NCBI GenBank assembly: GCA_946885745.1
Contig: CAMPGV010000016.1
Coordinates: 1-16,689, forward strand
DNA: 16,689 bases
Direction of reading: 5' to 3'
Source of the DNA: an uncultured Candidatus Saccharibacteria bacterium
GTDB taxonomy: Bacteria; Patescibacteria; Saccharimonadia; Saccharimonadales; JAEWBQ01
Below the pieces are notes generated by a model. It searched no databases. It was not told the origin of the DNA and worked only from the letters and a program-made list of their open reading frames with translations. Of this stretch, positions 5,651 through 12,934 are shown piece by piece (position 1 is the first letter of the stretch; every line of letters begins with the position of its first letter). Made by a program: the position numbers and the translations under genes.

Positions 5651-5715
5651 GTGACTGAACGTATGGTCTCAACCATAACCTGCCAGCCGGAAAGCCCGGC
5701 TGGCAGGACTCACCT
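5649..5715 (+). other. Predicted three-way-junction RNA element
   Basis: An outer stem AGGTGA (5649-5654)/TCACCT (5710-5715) encloses two perfect hairpins. The first is TATGGT-ctca-ACCATA (5662-5677). The second is CCTGCCAGCCGG-aaagc-CCGGCTGGCAGG (5679-5707), a 12-bp stem. One base separates the two hairpins and two bases close the junction. There is no T-run after it, so it is not a standard terminator. It begins on the stop codon of the unknown gene at 5174-5650. It could stabilise that mRNA's 3' end or be a small structured RNA. Confidence 0.5.
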
Positions 5716-5750
5716 TTGGTCTTAAGTGTCGTGCTTGAGGGTAAAGGTGA

Positions 5751-5792
5751 GGTCGAATATTCGTACCATTTTTAAGCGCTAAGCGTTATACT
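5751..5792 (+). promoter_or_regulatory. Palindromic operator-like site plus -10 box upstream of the polymerase cassette
   Basis: A 10-base palindrome CGAATATTCG (5754-5763) is extended by GGT and ACC flanks to 5751-5767. It lies where the -35 would be for a TATACT -10 at 5787-5792. No clear -35 is visible, so an activator or repressor at the palindrome is plausible. A transcript from here would have a leader of about 145 bases. Confidence 0.4.
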
Positions 5793-5902
5793 AAAAGTAC
5801 CACGTGATACTCACTGGCTTCTGCAGCTAAGCGTCCCTCACGACAGGTCATTCAATTGTCTTCGGAGGCTTGCTAGAAACGGGCAAGTAGACGGGCAATA
5901 CA

Positions 5903-5944
5903 ATCAAAAACGTTTCTCTAACTAACCTTTAGAGGATTTTTGAT
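5903..5944 (+). promoter_or_regulatory. Leader hairpin masking the ribosome site of the polymerase cassette
   Basis: ATCAAAAA (5903-5910) pairs perfectly with TTTTTGAT (5937-5944). Inside it CTCTAA (5916-5921) pairs with TTAGAG (5929-5934) around a 7-base loop. The inner stem contains part of the AGAGGA ribosome site, and the outer stem ends exactly at the ATG at 5945. The rest of the gene-free stretch 5716-5902 shows only the palindrome and -10 described above and an 8-base direct repeat (ACGGGCAA, twice). Confidence 0.5.
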
Positions 5945-6211
5945 ATGAATGACGAAACTTTTTTAAACGAACGAATTGATGTTGTCGTGACATTTGGCGA
6001 GGGGTTAAATCTGTGCCGGCCTGTAAAATTTCGCAGAGCCAGCGGCCGAGAAATTGAAATTACGGAGTTGGGGTTACGGCATCCGACTGCTCATGGCGCA
6101 CGGACGGTGCATATCTTTGATGTGACAGACGGCGGCGCGGATTATCGACTGGAGTTTGATAGCGAGCGACTGACCTGGCACCTTACCCGAGAGGCGGATC
6201 ACTATGAATAA
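5945..6211 (+). CDS. Small protein (88 aa), first gene of the Y-family polymerase cassette
   Basis: The sequence begins MNDETFLNERIDVVVTF and is soluble and beta-rich. Its core pattern is PVKFRRASGREIEITELGL, then HIFDVTDGGADYRLEFDSE, then LTWHLTREADHYE. This layout (Pro-Phe-Arg/Trp core, then a Tyr-Arg-Leu strand and Trp-His-Leu ending) resembles the short DUF6504-type proteins linked with ImuB/DnaE2-like mutagenesis genes. That match is from memory of the pattern and is tentative. The start has AGAGGA 9 bases upstream, inside a leader hairpin. Its TAA stop overlaps the ATG of the next small gene, indicating translational coupling. It probably assists or regulates the polymerase. Confidence 0.75.
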   Translation: MNDETFLNERIDVVVTFGEGLNLCRPVKFRRASGREIEITELGLRHPTAHGARTVHIFDVTDGGADYRLEFDSERLTWHLTREADHYE

Positions 6212-6350
6212 ATGGTCGTCGTACATCCCACTCGAGACACGCCTTAGGGTCGATTCTGAACGCGGCGCACGACGCCGGTTCCGGCGCGGCCTACAAGGTG
6301 CATTAATTAGAATCTATGATTTCTTTGAACAAGGAGGTCATGGTGAATGA
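6204..6350 (+). CDS. Micro-protein (48 aa) overlapping both neighbours in the polymerase cassette
   Basis: The frame begins MNKWSSYIPLETRLRVDSER and continues GARRRFRRGLQGALIRIYDF to a Gly-rich end. It is very basic in the middle (RRRFRRG), which could suit DNA or RNA contact, followed by an amphipathic helix. Its ATG (6204) lies within the last codons of the 88-aa gene. Its TGA (6348-6350, followed at once by a second TGA) falls 11 bases into the polymerase gene. Both overlaps fit a coupled operon, and without it there would be an odd 128-base gap between coupled-looking genes. It is the only gene here ending in TGA. I do not recognise it; a chance frame cannot be excluded. Confidence 0.6.
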   Translation: MNKWSSYIPLETRLRVDSERGARRRFRRGLQGALIRIYDFFEQGGHGE

Positions 6351-7575
6351 TGACTACAACCCGGCTCGTCCGCTGATTATGCATATCGATCTCAATAGCT
6401 GCTTCGCGACAGTCGAGCAGCAGTCTCGCCCACTGCTTCGCTACCGGCCGGTAGCGGTCATGAACCGCCGCACCGAACATACGGCGGTTGTCACGGCGAG
6501 TTACGAGGCCAAGCAGAAGGGTGTGAAAGTCGGCATGCGTTACAAAGAGGCGCGCAAGCTGGTGCCGGATTTGGTTGCACTCGAGAGCGACCCGGCAAAG
6601 TATCGGTATGTTTACCATCGTTTGCTGGATATTATGAGCGACTACAGCGCGCACGTCACAATGAAAAGTATCGACGAGGGGGTGATTGATTTTACGCAAA
6701 CCACGAGCTCTATTCGCGACCGTCCACTGGAAGAGATTGGTCTGGAAATCAAGCAGCGACTGCGCGAAGAAGTCGGCAATTATATGCGCTGTAATGTGGG
6801 GATTGGGACAAACCGCTTCCTAGCTAAAACCGCTGCCGGCCTCCATAAGCCGGATGGTCTTGATGTGATTGATCACACGAACCTACGCGCGGTCCTAGGC
6901 AGCTTGAAGCTGACGGACTTAACGGGTATCGCAACTCATAATGAGCATCGGCTCAATAGCGTTGGTATCTATACGCCCCTTGAATTTCTTGACGCTGATC
7001 CAGTGACGCTTCGAAAAATGGTCTTTAAGAGTATCGTCGGCGAGCAGTGGCATCGGCGACTGCGCGGCTGGGAAGTCGATGATGTGTCGCATGACGTCAA
7101 GACGGTGGGACGGCAGTACGTACTTGAGGAACGGGGGTTGTCGTTTCACCAGATTGCAAAGCGCCTTCACAATTTGTGTGAGTCGGTCGGGTCGCGCCTT
7201 CGATCACAGCAGCGTGTGGCCCGCGGGGTGTATGTGTATGTGAAGACTGACGACCGGCAGTATTGGCATGCGCGACACATGGCCCCATTTCCCTTTTATA
7301 GCGACCAGGCGATATATGCCCAGGCGTGCGGCCTTATGGCGCAGGCACCGGCGGGTATTCGCGAAATAGGAGTGAGCTGCTACGAGTTAACCGAAGACAG
7401 TGATCCGCAACTTAGTCTTTTTGGTGACCAGGTGGCCCGTGAGCGAGCAGTCACGGAAGTGGTCGATACAATTAATCGTCGCTTTGGTGAGCGAACGATC
7501 CACTCGGCAGATACTTTGGATACGCAGCGAATTGTGAAGCAAAAAATCCCTTTTGGCAGCACTCGCTATCTCTAA
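6340..7575 (+). CDS. Y-family translesion DNA polymerase (DinB/ImuB/UmuC type, 411 aa)
   Basis: This is an error-prone polymerase that copies past damaged bases. The palm motif HIDLNSCFATVEQ (15-27) carries catalytic Asp17 and the probable steric gate Phe22. The second catalytic motif SIDEG (110-114) has Asp112 and Glu113, so the enzyme looks active, unlike many ImuB proteins. The fingers/thumb pattern follows (CNVGIGTNRFLAKTAAGLHKP in essence, 151-171), then the little-finger domain. QLSLF (357-361) is a textbook sliding-clamp binding peptide, here about 50 residues before the C-terminus. ATG at 6340 is chosen because AAGGAGG lies 2 bases upstream; GTG at 6343 is an equally possible start with better spacing. 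The longer frame from 6316 lacks a ribosome site. It is the last gene of a three-gene cassette, probably damage-controlled. Confidence 0.92.
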   Translation: MVNDDYNPARPLIMHIDLNSCFATVEQQSRPLLRYRPVAVMNRRTEHTAVVTASYEAKQKGVKVGMRYKEARKLVPDLVALESDPAKYRYVYHRLLDIMSDYSAHVTMKSIDEGVIDFTQTTSSIRDRPLEEIGLEIKQRLREEVGNYMRCNVGIGTNRFLAKTAAGLHKPDGLDVIDHTNLRAVLGSLKLTDLTGIATHNEHRLNSVGIYTPLEFLDADPVTLRKMVFKSIVGEQWHRRLRGWEVDDVSHDVKTVGRQYVLEERGLSFHQIAKRLHNLCESVGSRLRSQQRVARGVYVYVKTDDRQYWHARHMAPFPFYSDQAIYAQACGLMAQAPAGIREIGVSCYELTEDSDPQLSLFGDQVARERAVTEVVDTINRRFGERTIHSADTLDTQRIVKQKIPFGSTRYL

Positions 7576-7592
7576 CGGGCGGGTTGCGCGGC

Positions 7593-7622
7593 TTGTGATA
7601 AGGAGTTGAAGAATGGTATAAA
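7593..7622 (+). promoter_or_regulatory. Promoter abutting the pilin start codon
   Basis: TTGTGA (7593-7598) and TATAAA (7617-7622) are 18 bases apart, with an extended TGG. The -10 ends 8 bases before the ATG, predicting a transcript with little or no leader. Confidence 0.6.
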
Positions 7623-7630
7623 TAGAACAT

Positions 7631-8233
7631 ATGAAAGCGTGGGCACGCAAACAAATAGGGTTTACTATCGTGGAACTTTTGATCGTGATCGTGGTGATTG
7701 CGATTTTGGCCGCTATTACTATTGTGGCGTTTAATGGCATCCAGGCGCGGGCAGCCAACAGTCGCGTACAATCTGACATCAAGAATGTGCAAAAACTGGT
7801 CGAAGCCTACAATGCCATGAACGGCAGCTACCCTTCGACTGGTAGTCTCAATACAGTCCGTACCGATGACAACTGTACAGGGGGTACGAGTCAGGCTGAT
7901 TGGGTGCCGAGCGTAACTGAGACCTTGCCCCAATCGGAAGCAAATAGGGGTATCGGTGGTTTGCGTGGATGCTATATGTATTCTAGCGACGGAACGAGCT
8001 ATGTGATTAGTGCATGGAATGGCGTGCATGGCGGGCCGCAGAAGGCGGCGATGTATCGTCGCCTCGGCTTTCGTGAGATAACCCTCATAAGCTCCAATGC
8101 CTATTACTGTAATCATGTGAATATTGGCGGCAGCTCAACCGGTACGTATGTTGAGGGTAGCGATCACTATAAGTATTCATTTACGGTATCAAATATTACG
8201 AGCTGCAATGAGACGCCACCGGCCGGGGCGTAA
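7631..8233 (+). CDS. Type IV pilin / pseudopilin (200 aa)
   Basis: A short basic leader MKAWARKQIG is followed by the class III signal FTIVELLIVIVVIAILAAI. Prepilin peptidase would cut after Gly10 and methylate Phe, with Glu at mature position 5 conserved. The hydrophobic stretch makes the N-terminal helix that anchors the subunit in the membrane and packs the filament core. It continues as an amphipathic helix (SRVQSDIKNVQKLVEAYNAM). The globular part holds four cysteines (in DNCTGG, RGCYMY, YYCNH, TSCNE), enough for two disulfides. In these host-associated bacteria type IV pili serve twitching motility and host contact. No pilus assembly genes lie nearby, so it is an orphan pilin locus. No ribosome site is in place; the promoter suggests a leaderless mRNA. 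Confidence 0.93.
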   Translation: MKAWARKQIGFTIVELLIVIVVIAILAAITIVAFNGIQARAANSRVQSDIKNVQKLVEAYNAMNGSYPSTGSLNTVRTDDNCTGGTSQADWVPSVTETLPQSEANRGIGGLRGCYMYSSDGTSYVISAWNGVHGGPQKAAMYRRLGFREITLISSNAYYCNHVNIGGSSTGTYVEGSDHYKYSFTVSNITSCNETPPAGA

Positions 8234-8239
8234 TATACT
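8234..8239 (+). promoter_or_regulatory. -10 box directly before the 55-aa membrane gene
   Basis: TATACT sits 6 bases before the ATG at 8246 and directly after the pilin stop codon. The -35 region is poor. If used, the start point would be at or within a base or two of the ATG. Confidence 0.4.
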
Positions 8240-8245
8240 AGGTAC

Positions 8246-8413
8246 ATGAATAAGTCATTCCTGTTTTTCTTTGCAACTATTGGCGGCCTTGTTGGCGGCT
8301 ACCTGCCGCTATTGATGGGTAACGAAGATATAAGTCTGAGTGTGCTCACTGGTACAGTGGGTGGGTTGCTCGGTATTTGGCTTGGTGTTGTGATTGCCAA
8401 GCGTCTCGGTTAG
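8246..8413 (+). CDS. Small two-helix membrane protein (55 aa)
   Basis: The frame starts MNKSFLFFFATIGGLVGGYL and ends IWLGVVIAKRLG with a TAG stop. It has two hydrophobic helices joined by a short acidic loop (MGNEDIS). Both helices carry Gly-xxx-Gly patterns (GGLVGG; TGTVGGLLG) that favour tight helix packing, so the protein probably oligomerises or packs with a partner. Both ends would face the cytoplasm, given Lys3 and the final Lys-Arg. It lies 6 bases before tilS and probably shares a transcript with it. No ribosome site precedes it; a -10 box ends 6 bases before the ATG. Function unknown. Confidence 0.75.
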   Translation: MNKSFLFFFATIGGLVGGYLPLLMGNEDISLSVLTGTVGGLLGIWLGVVIAKRLG

Positions 8414-8419
8414 GTTCGC

Positions 8420-9268
8420 GTGAAGTACCTCGTCGCAGTTAGTGGGGGTGTTGATTCGGTGGTATTGCTCCATAAATTAATCGAGGAGCACAGACACGAA
8501 TTGATTGTGGCGCATTTTGATCATGGAATCAGAGGTGATTCAGCGGCGGATGCGCGCTTTGTTGAGGCGCTAGCTCGTGGGTATGGGGTGCCGTATGTGA
8601 GTAAGCGAGCAGAACTTGGGCCGGGTGCGAGCGAGGAGATCGCGCGCCGCTATCGGTATTCGTTTTTGCAGCACCAGGCGGCAAAGCACGAGGCAGCGAT
8701 TGTCACGGCGCATCATGCTGACGATATCATTGAGACTATTGCTCTCAATGTGGCTCGTGGTACGGGGTGGCGCGGAGTGGCGGTGCTCGGTCGTGAAAAG
8801 GTAGTGCGTCCATTGCTGCAGCTGACAAAGAGACAGATTATTGACTACGCCCTTGAGCATCGGCTGGAGTGGGTAGAAGACAGTACGAATCAGGAGGCCA
8901 TCTACGTTCGTAATCAGTTGCGTCGCAGGATTGCTCGGCGCCTGGAGGTGTCTACTCAGTTGGTACTTTTGGAGCTATGGGCTAGACAGTGGCGGTTGCG
9001 TCGGGATATTGAAGGGGAAACGCGTCATTTGTTAGGTGATGCCGAGGAATATAGCCGGTACTTTCTGACGAATATCGACGAAGCTGTTGCACATGAGCTG
9101 CTGCGTGCGGCTGTCCTGCGAGCGAGCGGCAGTGGCCCAACGCGACCGCAGTGCGAACGTGCGCTGCTGGCAGTGAAGACTGCTAAGGCGGGGACGATTT
9201 TTGAGCTGGGTGGTGCGGTACGACTTAAGTTTTCGAAGCGGACTTTTGTTGTCGAAGCACAGCGGTAA
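8420..9268 (+). CDS. tilS: tRNA(Ile)-lysidine synthase
   Basis: TilS attaches lysine to C34 of tRNA-Ile2 (CAT anticodon) using ATP, changing its decoding from AUG to AUA and its charging from Met to Ile. The N-type ATP pyrophosphatase loop SGGVDS is at 8-13. Family landmarks HFDHGIRGDS (about 32-41), AHHADDIIET (about 97-106) and WVEDSTNQ with the following RNQLRRRI are all present. At 282 aa it is a compact form: E. coli TilS has 432, and here the C-terminal tRNA-binding domains are mostly reduced. The GTG start is only 7 residues before the P-loop, so no later start is possible; the ribosome site is weak. It precedes ftsH, a gene order shared with many bacteria, which supports the call. Confidence 0.93.
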   Translation: MKYLVAVSGGVDSVVLLHKLIEEHRHELIVAHFDHGIRGDSAADARFVEALARGYGVPYVSKRAELGPGASEEIARRYRYSFLQHQAAKHEAAIVTAHHADDIIETIALNVARGTGWRGVAVLGREKVVRPLLQLTKRQIIDYALEHRLEWVEDSTNQEAIYVRNQLRRRIARRLEVSTQLVLLELWARQWRLRRDIEGETRHLLGDAEEYSRYFLTNIDEAVAHELLRAAVLRASGSGPTRPQCERALLAVKTAKAGTIFELGGAVRLKFSKRTFVVEAQR

Positions 9269-9278
9269 ATGCTATTAT
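9249..9278 (+). promoter_or_regulatory. ftsH promoter, overlapping the end of tilS
   Basis: TTGTCG (9249-9254) and TATTAT (9273-9278) are 18 bases apart, with TGC before the -10. The leader of about 50 bases includes AAAGGA roughly 13 bases from the ftsH ATG. Confidence 0.5.
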
Positions 9279-9336
9279 TATAGGAGTGGGATTATTCTCT
9301 TAGCAGCTAGCATTTGAAAGGATTAACAGATTTTAT

Positions 9337-11196
9337 ATGGCAACGAAGCAACAACCACCAAAAAAGAAGCTGAGTAACGCCTTACGACTGACGCTTTTTT
9401 GGGCGATTCTGGTATTCGTGGTTTTGGCAGTGATTGCGGCAACTTCACCACAGAATAGCTTAAAGACCGTACCGCTTACGGAAGTGACAGAACGTGCCAA
9501 TAAGGGCGAGATTAAGCGACTTGAAATTCAGGGTAATGAGATCAAAGTGACCCCGAAGAATGAAGACAAGCCGACAGAGGTTTCTGTTAAAGAACCTGGT
9601 AGTAGCATTTACGAACAGGGCCTTGAAAAGGGTAAGACAGTTGTCGAAGTTAAGCAGCCGTCTGAAACGGGTAATACTCTTTGGAATATTGCCCTGATTA
9701 TCGTTCCGGTACTTCTTATTGCTGCCTTCTTTATGTTTATGATGCGTCAGGCTCAAGGTCAGAATAACCAGGCTATGGGCTTCGGTAAGAGCAAGGCGAA
9801 GCTTTATGGTATCGATAAAGAGAAGGTACTCTTCGATGATATCGCCGGCAACGATTCAGCTAAACAGGATCTTGAAGAGGTAGTTGACTTCCTGAAGCAT
9901 CCAAAGAAGTACGAAAGCCTTGGTGCGAAGATTCCAAAGGGTGTATTGCTCGTAGGTAATCCGGGTACTGGTAAGACGATGCTAGCTCGTGCGGTTGCTG
10001 GTGAAGCAAATGTGCCATTCTTTAGTATCTCTGGTTCTGAATTCGTAGAAATGTTTGTTGGTGTAGGTGCAAGCCGCGTGCGTGACCTCTTTGCTAAGGC
10101 TAAGAAGAATGCTCCGGCAATCATTTTTATCGATGAGATCGATGCCGTCGGCCGCAAGCGCGGTAGTGGTATGGGTGGCGGCCACGATGAACGTGAGCAG
10201 ACACTTAACCAAATCCTTGTTGAAATGGATGGTTTTGAAACCGGTACAAACGTGATTGTTCTCGCGGCAACTAACCGCGCCGATGTACTTGATCCAGCGC
10301 TCCTGCGTCCTGGCCGTTTCGACCGTCGTACGAATATCTTGTTGCCTGAGCGCAAAGATCGTGAAGCTATTTTAAATGTTCACTTCAAGAAGAAGCCGAT
10401 TGATGACACAGTCAAGATCGATGCTTTGGCAGCTAAGACTGCCGGCTCAAGCGGTGCTGACCTAGCGAATATCGCTAACGAAGCAGCTATCATTGCCGCC
10501 CGCCGTAATGCGAAGAAGATCAGCAATGCCGACTTGACTGAAGCCTTTGAAAAGGTGGCAATTGGTCCAGAGCGTAAGACAAAGGTCATGAACGAAAAGG
10601 AAAAGGAGCTTACAGCCTACCACGAAGCTGGCCACGCTATCGTTGGTCATGTCCTACCAGACAGCGATCCTGTTCACAAGGTTACGATCATTCCACGTGG
10701 CGGTACTGGTGGCGTAACATGGTTCCTTCCACCTGAAGACAAAAGCTATACCAGTGTCGTTGAGTTTAAGGATATCCTAGCTCGTGCACTTGGTGGACGT
10801 GTTGCCGAAAAGATCATCTACGGTGACGATCATATTACAACTGGTGCTGGATCCGACCTGCGCAAGGCGACCGAGATTGCCCGTGACATGATTATTGAGC
10901 AGGGTATGGGTAATAAGCTGCGTGACCAGGTCTTCCATGAGGATAATGGTGGTATGGTATTCGATAAAATCACCCACGAACGTCCATACAGTGACGATAC
11001 GGCCAAGGAGATTGACCGCGAAGTTGAGCAGCTTATTAAAGAAGCTGCCAAGCGAGCTGAGGCGGTGATCAACGAAAACCGTGCTAGCCTCGATAAGCTT
11101 GCCAAGGCCCTACTTGAAGAAGAGACGATCGAAGAAGAAGCGGTACGCGATATCCTTAAGAGTACAAAACTGCCAAAGGAGGCCATGCTTTACTAG
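9337..11196 (+). CDS. ftsH: ATP-dependent zinc metalloprotease FtsH
   Basis: FtsH is a membrane-anchored hexameric AAA+ protease that pulls out and degrades damaged membrane proteins and short-lived regulators. At 619 aa it is of normal length. Helix 1 is about 18-36, an outer domain about 37-114, and helix 2 about 115-136. The AAA module has Walker A GNPGTGKT (207-214), pore loop [10 protein letters not shown] (about 235-244), Walker [11 protein letters not shown] (261-270) and an arginine-finger region [10 protein letters not shown] (322-331). The protease has HEAGH (429-433) and Asp507 as third zinc ligand. Asn208 replaces the second Gly-Pro position usual in FtsH (GPPGTGKT), a mild variation in the nucleotide loop. 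It lies after tilS and 20 bases before murJ, with a TAG stop. Confidence 0.97.
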   Translation: MATKQQPPKKKLSNALRLTLFWAILVFVVLAVIAATSPQNSLKTVPLTEVTERANKGEIKRLEIQGNEIKVTPKNEDKPTEVSVKEPGSSIYEQGLEKGKTVVEVKQPSETGNTLWNIALIIVPVLLIAAFFMFMMRQAQGQNNQAMGFGKSKAKLYGIDKEKVLFDDIAGNDSAKQDLEEVVDFLKHPKKYESLGAKIPKGVLLVGNPGTGKTMLARAVAGEANVPFFSISGSEFVEMFVGVGASRVRDLFAKAKKNAPAIIFIDEIDAVGRKRGSGMGGGHDEREQTLNQILVEMDGFETGTNVIVLAATNRADVLDPALLRPGRFDRRTNILLPERKDREAILNVHFKKKPIDDTVKIDALAAKTAGSSGADLANIANEAAIIAARRNAKKISNADLTEAFEKVAIGPERKTKVMNEKEKELTAYHEAGHAIVGHVLPDSDPVHKVTIIPRGGTGGVTWFLPPEDKSYTSVVEFKDILARALGGRVAEKIIYGDDHITTGAGSDLRKATEIARDMIIEQGMGNKLRDQVFHEDNGGMVFDKITHERPYSDDTAKEIDREVEQLIKEAAKRAEAVINENRASLDKLAKALLEEETIEEEAVRDILKSTKLPKEAMLY

Positions 11197-11216
11197 CTCG
11201 GCTAATCTGATCTGAC

Positions 11217-12845
11217 ATGAGTCGAGTTCGTAGCGTCGTCGCTTTGGCGAATAAGAAGGTTACTATCCAGCTGGCAGCGTGGCTGCTAGCTGGCTCTTCG
11301 CTTTTGTCGCTGCTCTTTGGATTCTGGCGCATGCGTCTTTTGAACGCCGCCTATTACGATAGTTATCCAACTGGTTACGACGCTTATATCGCTGCCTTTA
11401 CGGTGCCGGATTTCATGTTCTTTATCCTGGTGTCGGGTGCGCTATCGGTCACCTTTATCCCGGTGTTTAATCAGCGTCTTCAGAAGGGTAATAAGAAATC
11501 AGCCTGGCAGCTTTCGACTAGTATGATCAACTTCATGGCCCTGGTAACCTTGGTTGCTAGTATCTTGATCATTGCCTTTGCAGATCCGCTTATGCGCTAT
11601 GTGATTGCGCCGGGTCTCAGTGAATCGGGTATGGCACTTGCGATTAGTATGACCAGGGTGATTGCGGTTAACCCGCTGCTCTTTGCAGTGGCAACGGTGA
11701 TTGCCAGTATTCAGCAGGCGGTGGGGCGATTTACATTTTACGCTATGGCACCAATCCTTTATAACATCGGTATCATTATCGGTATCAAGGTCTTCACAGG
11801 CGGTATTTACATTGGCGACACAGTGCTCTTTGAAGGCGGTATTATGGGTGTTGCACTAGGTGTAGTCCTCGGTGCAATGTTGCAGTTGATTGTCAGTTCG
11901 ATTGGTCTGGTGGGTCTTGGTTTCGATTATCGATTTAAGATTTATTGGAAAAATAAAGGCTTTCGCAAAGTGCTGTCGCTACTGCCGGCGCGCTCGCTTG
12001 ACCAGGGTATGGATTATCTGGTGGGTATTGCTGAGACGAACATCGCCTCACGTTTCCAGGCGGGTACGCTTGTTGCGTACAATCAGGCATCAACACTCCA
12101 TATGGCGCCAATTAACTTGATTGGCGTGGCGATTAGTACGGCAGCTTTCCCTCGCATGACAGAGCGACTGAGTCAGGGTCGCGCCGATCTGTTTAAGAAA
12201 GAGCTGCAGACAATTCTTCGCGTGATTATCTGGCTGGTGTTGCCGGTGAGCGTGATTACATTTTTTACGCGTGGTTATCTTGTAAACTTCATCAAAAATG
12301 GTGGTGACGTGCTGATGGCAGGGCTCTTGGGCGCGCTGGTGATAGCGATCCTTTTCCGTTCGATTTATCACATTGCAGCCCGTACCTTCTACGCCCAGCA
12401 GGATACCAAGACGCCAATGTATATTTCAATTTTTACAATTGCACTCAATATCGTCCTCGCAATTTGGTTTGCAATCACTCTTGAGCTTGGTGCGTATGGC
12501 TTGGCCTTTGCGCAGTCGCTGGTTGCGGCAGTTGAGGTGGCCATCTTGTTCGTGATCATGGCGAAGCGCATCAACGGGTTGTTTGACCGTGTTTTTACGC
12601 ACGCCATAGCACGTATGGTAAGTGCTACTGGGTTTATGTCGGTAATTAGCTATACCTGCGTGCAGCTCTTTCAGCTGCAGGGAGATAATGAAGGCTTTTA
12701 CACGACTTTTCCGAAGTTCTTTATCATCGCCGGACTCAGTATGGCGTCGTACGTTGCCTTTTGTCATATGCTGAAGCTTGAGGAGGCGAGGCCGATTATC
12801 GCCCGTGCTCGCAAGATATTGTTTAGCCAGAACCTAGGTAAGTAG
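11217..12845 (+). CDS. murJ: Lipid II flippase MurJ
   Basis: MurJ moves lipid II across the membrane for cell-wall building. The protein is 542 aa with about 14 hydrophobic helices. The MviN-family opening is clear: LFGFWRMRLLNAAYY, then DAYIAAFTVPDF, FILVSGALSVTFIPVFN (roughly residues 30-85). Later the repeated-helix motif ISTAAFPRMTERL (about 310-322) and AARTFYAQQDTKTPM (about 386-400) match the family. The start ATG at 11217 has no ribosome site; a weak -10-like TAATCT (11203-11208) ends 8 bases before it. The gene could be leaderless or simply translated from the ftsH transcript (20-base gap). It stops with TAG. Confidence 0.94.
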   Translation: MSRVRSVVALANKKVTIQLAAWLLAGSSLLSLLFGFWRMRLLNAAYYDSYPTGYDAYIAAFTVPDFMFFILVSGALSVTFIPVFNQRLQKGNKKSAWQLSTSMINFMALVTLVASILIIAFADPLMRYVIAPGLSESGMALAISMTRVIAVNPLLFAVATVIASIQQAVGRFTFYAMAPILYNIGIIIGIKVFTGGIYIGDTVLFEGGIMGVALGVVLGAMLQLIVSSIGLVGLGFDYRFKIYWKNKGFRKVLSLLPARSLDQGMDYLVGIAETNIASRFQAGTLVAYNQASTLHMAPINLIGVAISTAAFPRMTERLSQGRADLFKKELQTILRVIIWLVLPVSVITFFTRGYLVNFIKNGGDVLMAGLLGALVIAILFRSIYHIAARTFYAQQDTKTPMYISIFTIALNIVLAIWFAITLELGAYGLAFAQSLVAAVEVAILFVIMAKRINGLFDRVFTHAIARMVSATGFMSVISYTCVQLFQLQGDNEGFYTTFPKFFIIAGLSMASYVAFCHMLKLEEARPIIARARKILFSQNLGK

Positions 12846-12911
12846 TAAGCCAAGCTTTGCATGGAATAGCGCAACTCGAGGAGAGGTCGGTTATCTCTCT
12901 AGGGCTCGGCG

Positions 12912-12920
12912 TGGTATAAT
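12912..12920 (+). promoter_or_regulatory. Extended -10 promoter of lepA
   Basis: TGGTATAAT is a perfect extended -10 ending 14 bases before the ATG, so the leader would be only about 8 bases. No good -35 is present. An inverted repeat AGAGGTC (12883-12889)/GACCTCT (12922-12928) flanks the box. Confidence 0.6.
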
Positions 12921-12934
12921 TGACCTCTGGAAGT

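Noticed and set aside
5700..5944. LexA-type SOS box for the polymerase cassette
   Set aside because: Neither the CTGT-N8-ACAG nor the GAAC-N4-GTTC form is present; only a different palindrome is seen.
7602..7622. A ribosome-site-like AAGGAG followed by a two-codon frame ATG GTA TAA
   Set aside because: It coincides with the -35/-10 spacer and -10 box of the pilin promoter, so it is probably not in the transcript.
12883..12928. AGAGGTC/GACCTCT inverted repeat around the lepA -10 box
   Set aside because: The arms are 32 bases apart and mostly outside the predicted transcript; it could be chance or an operator, but nothing else supports it.
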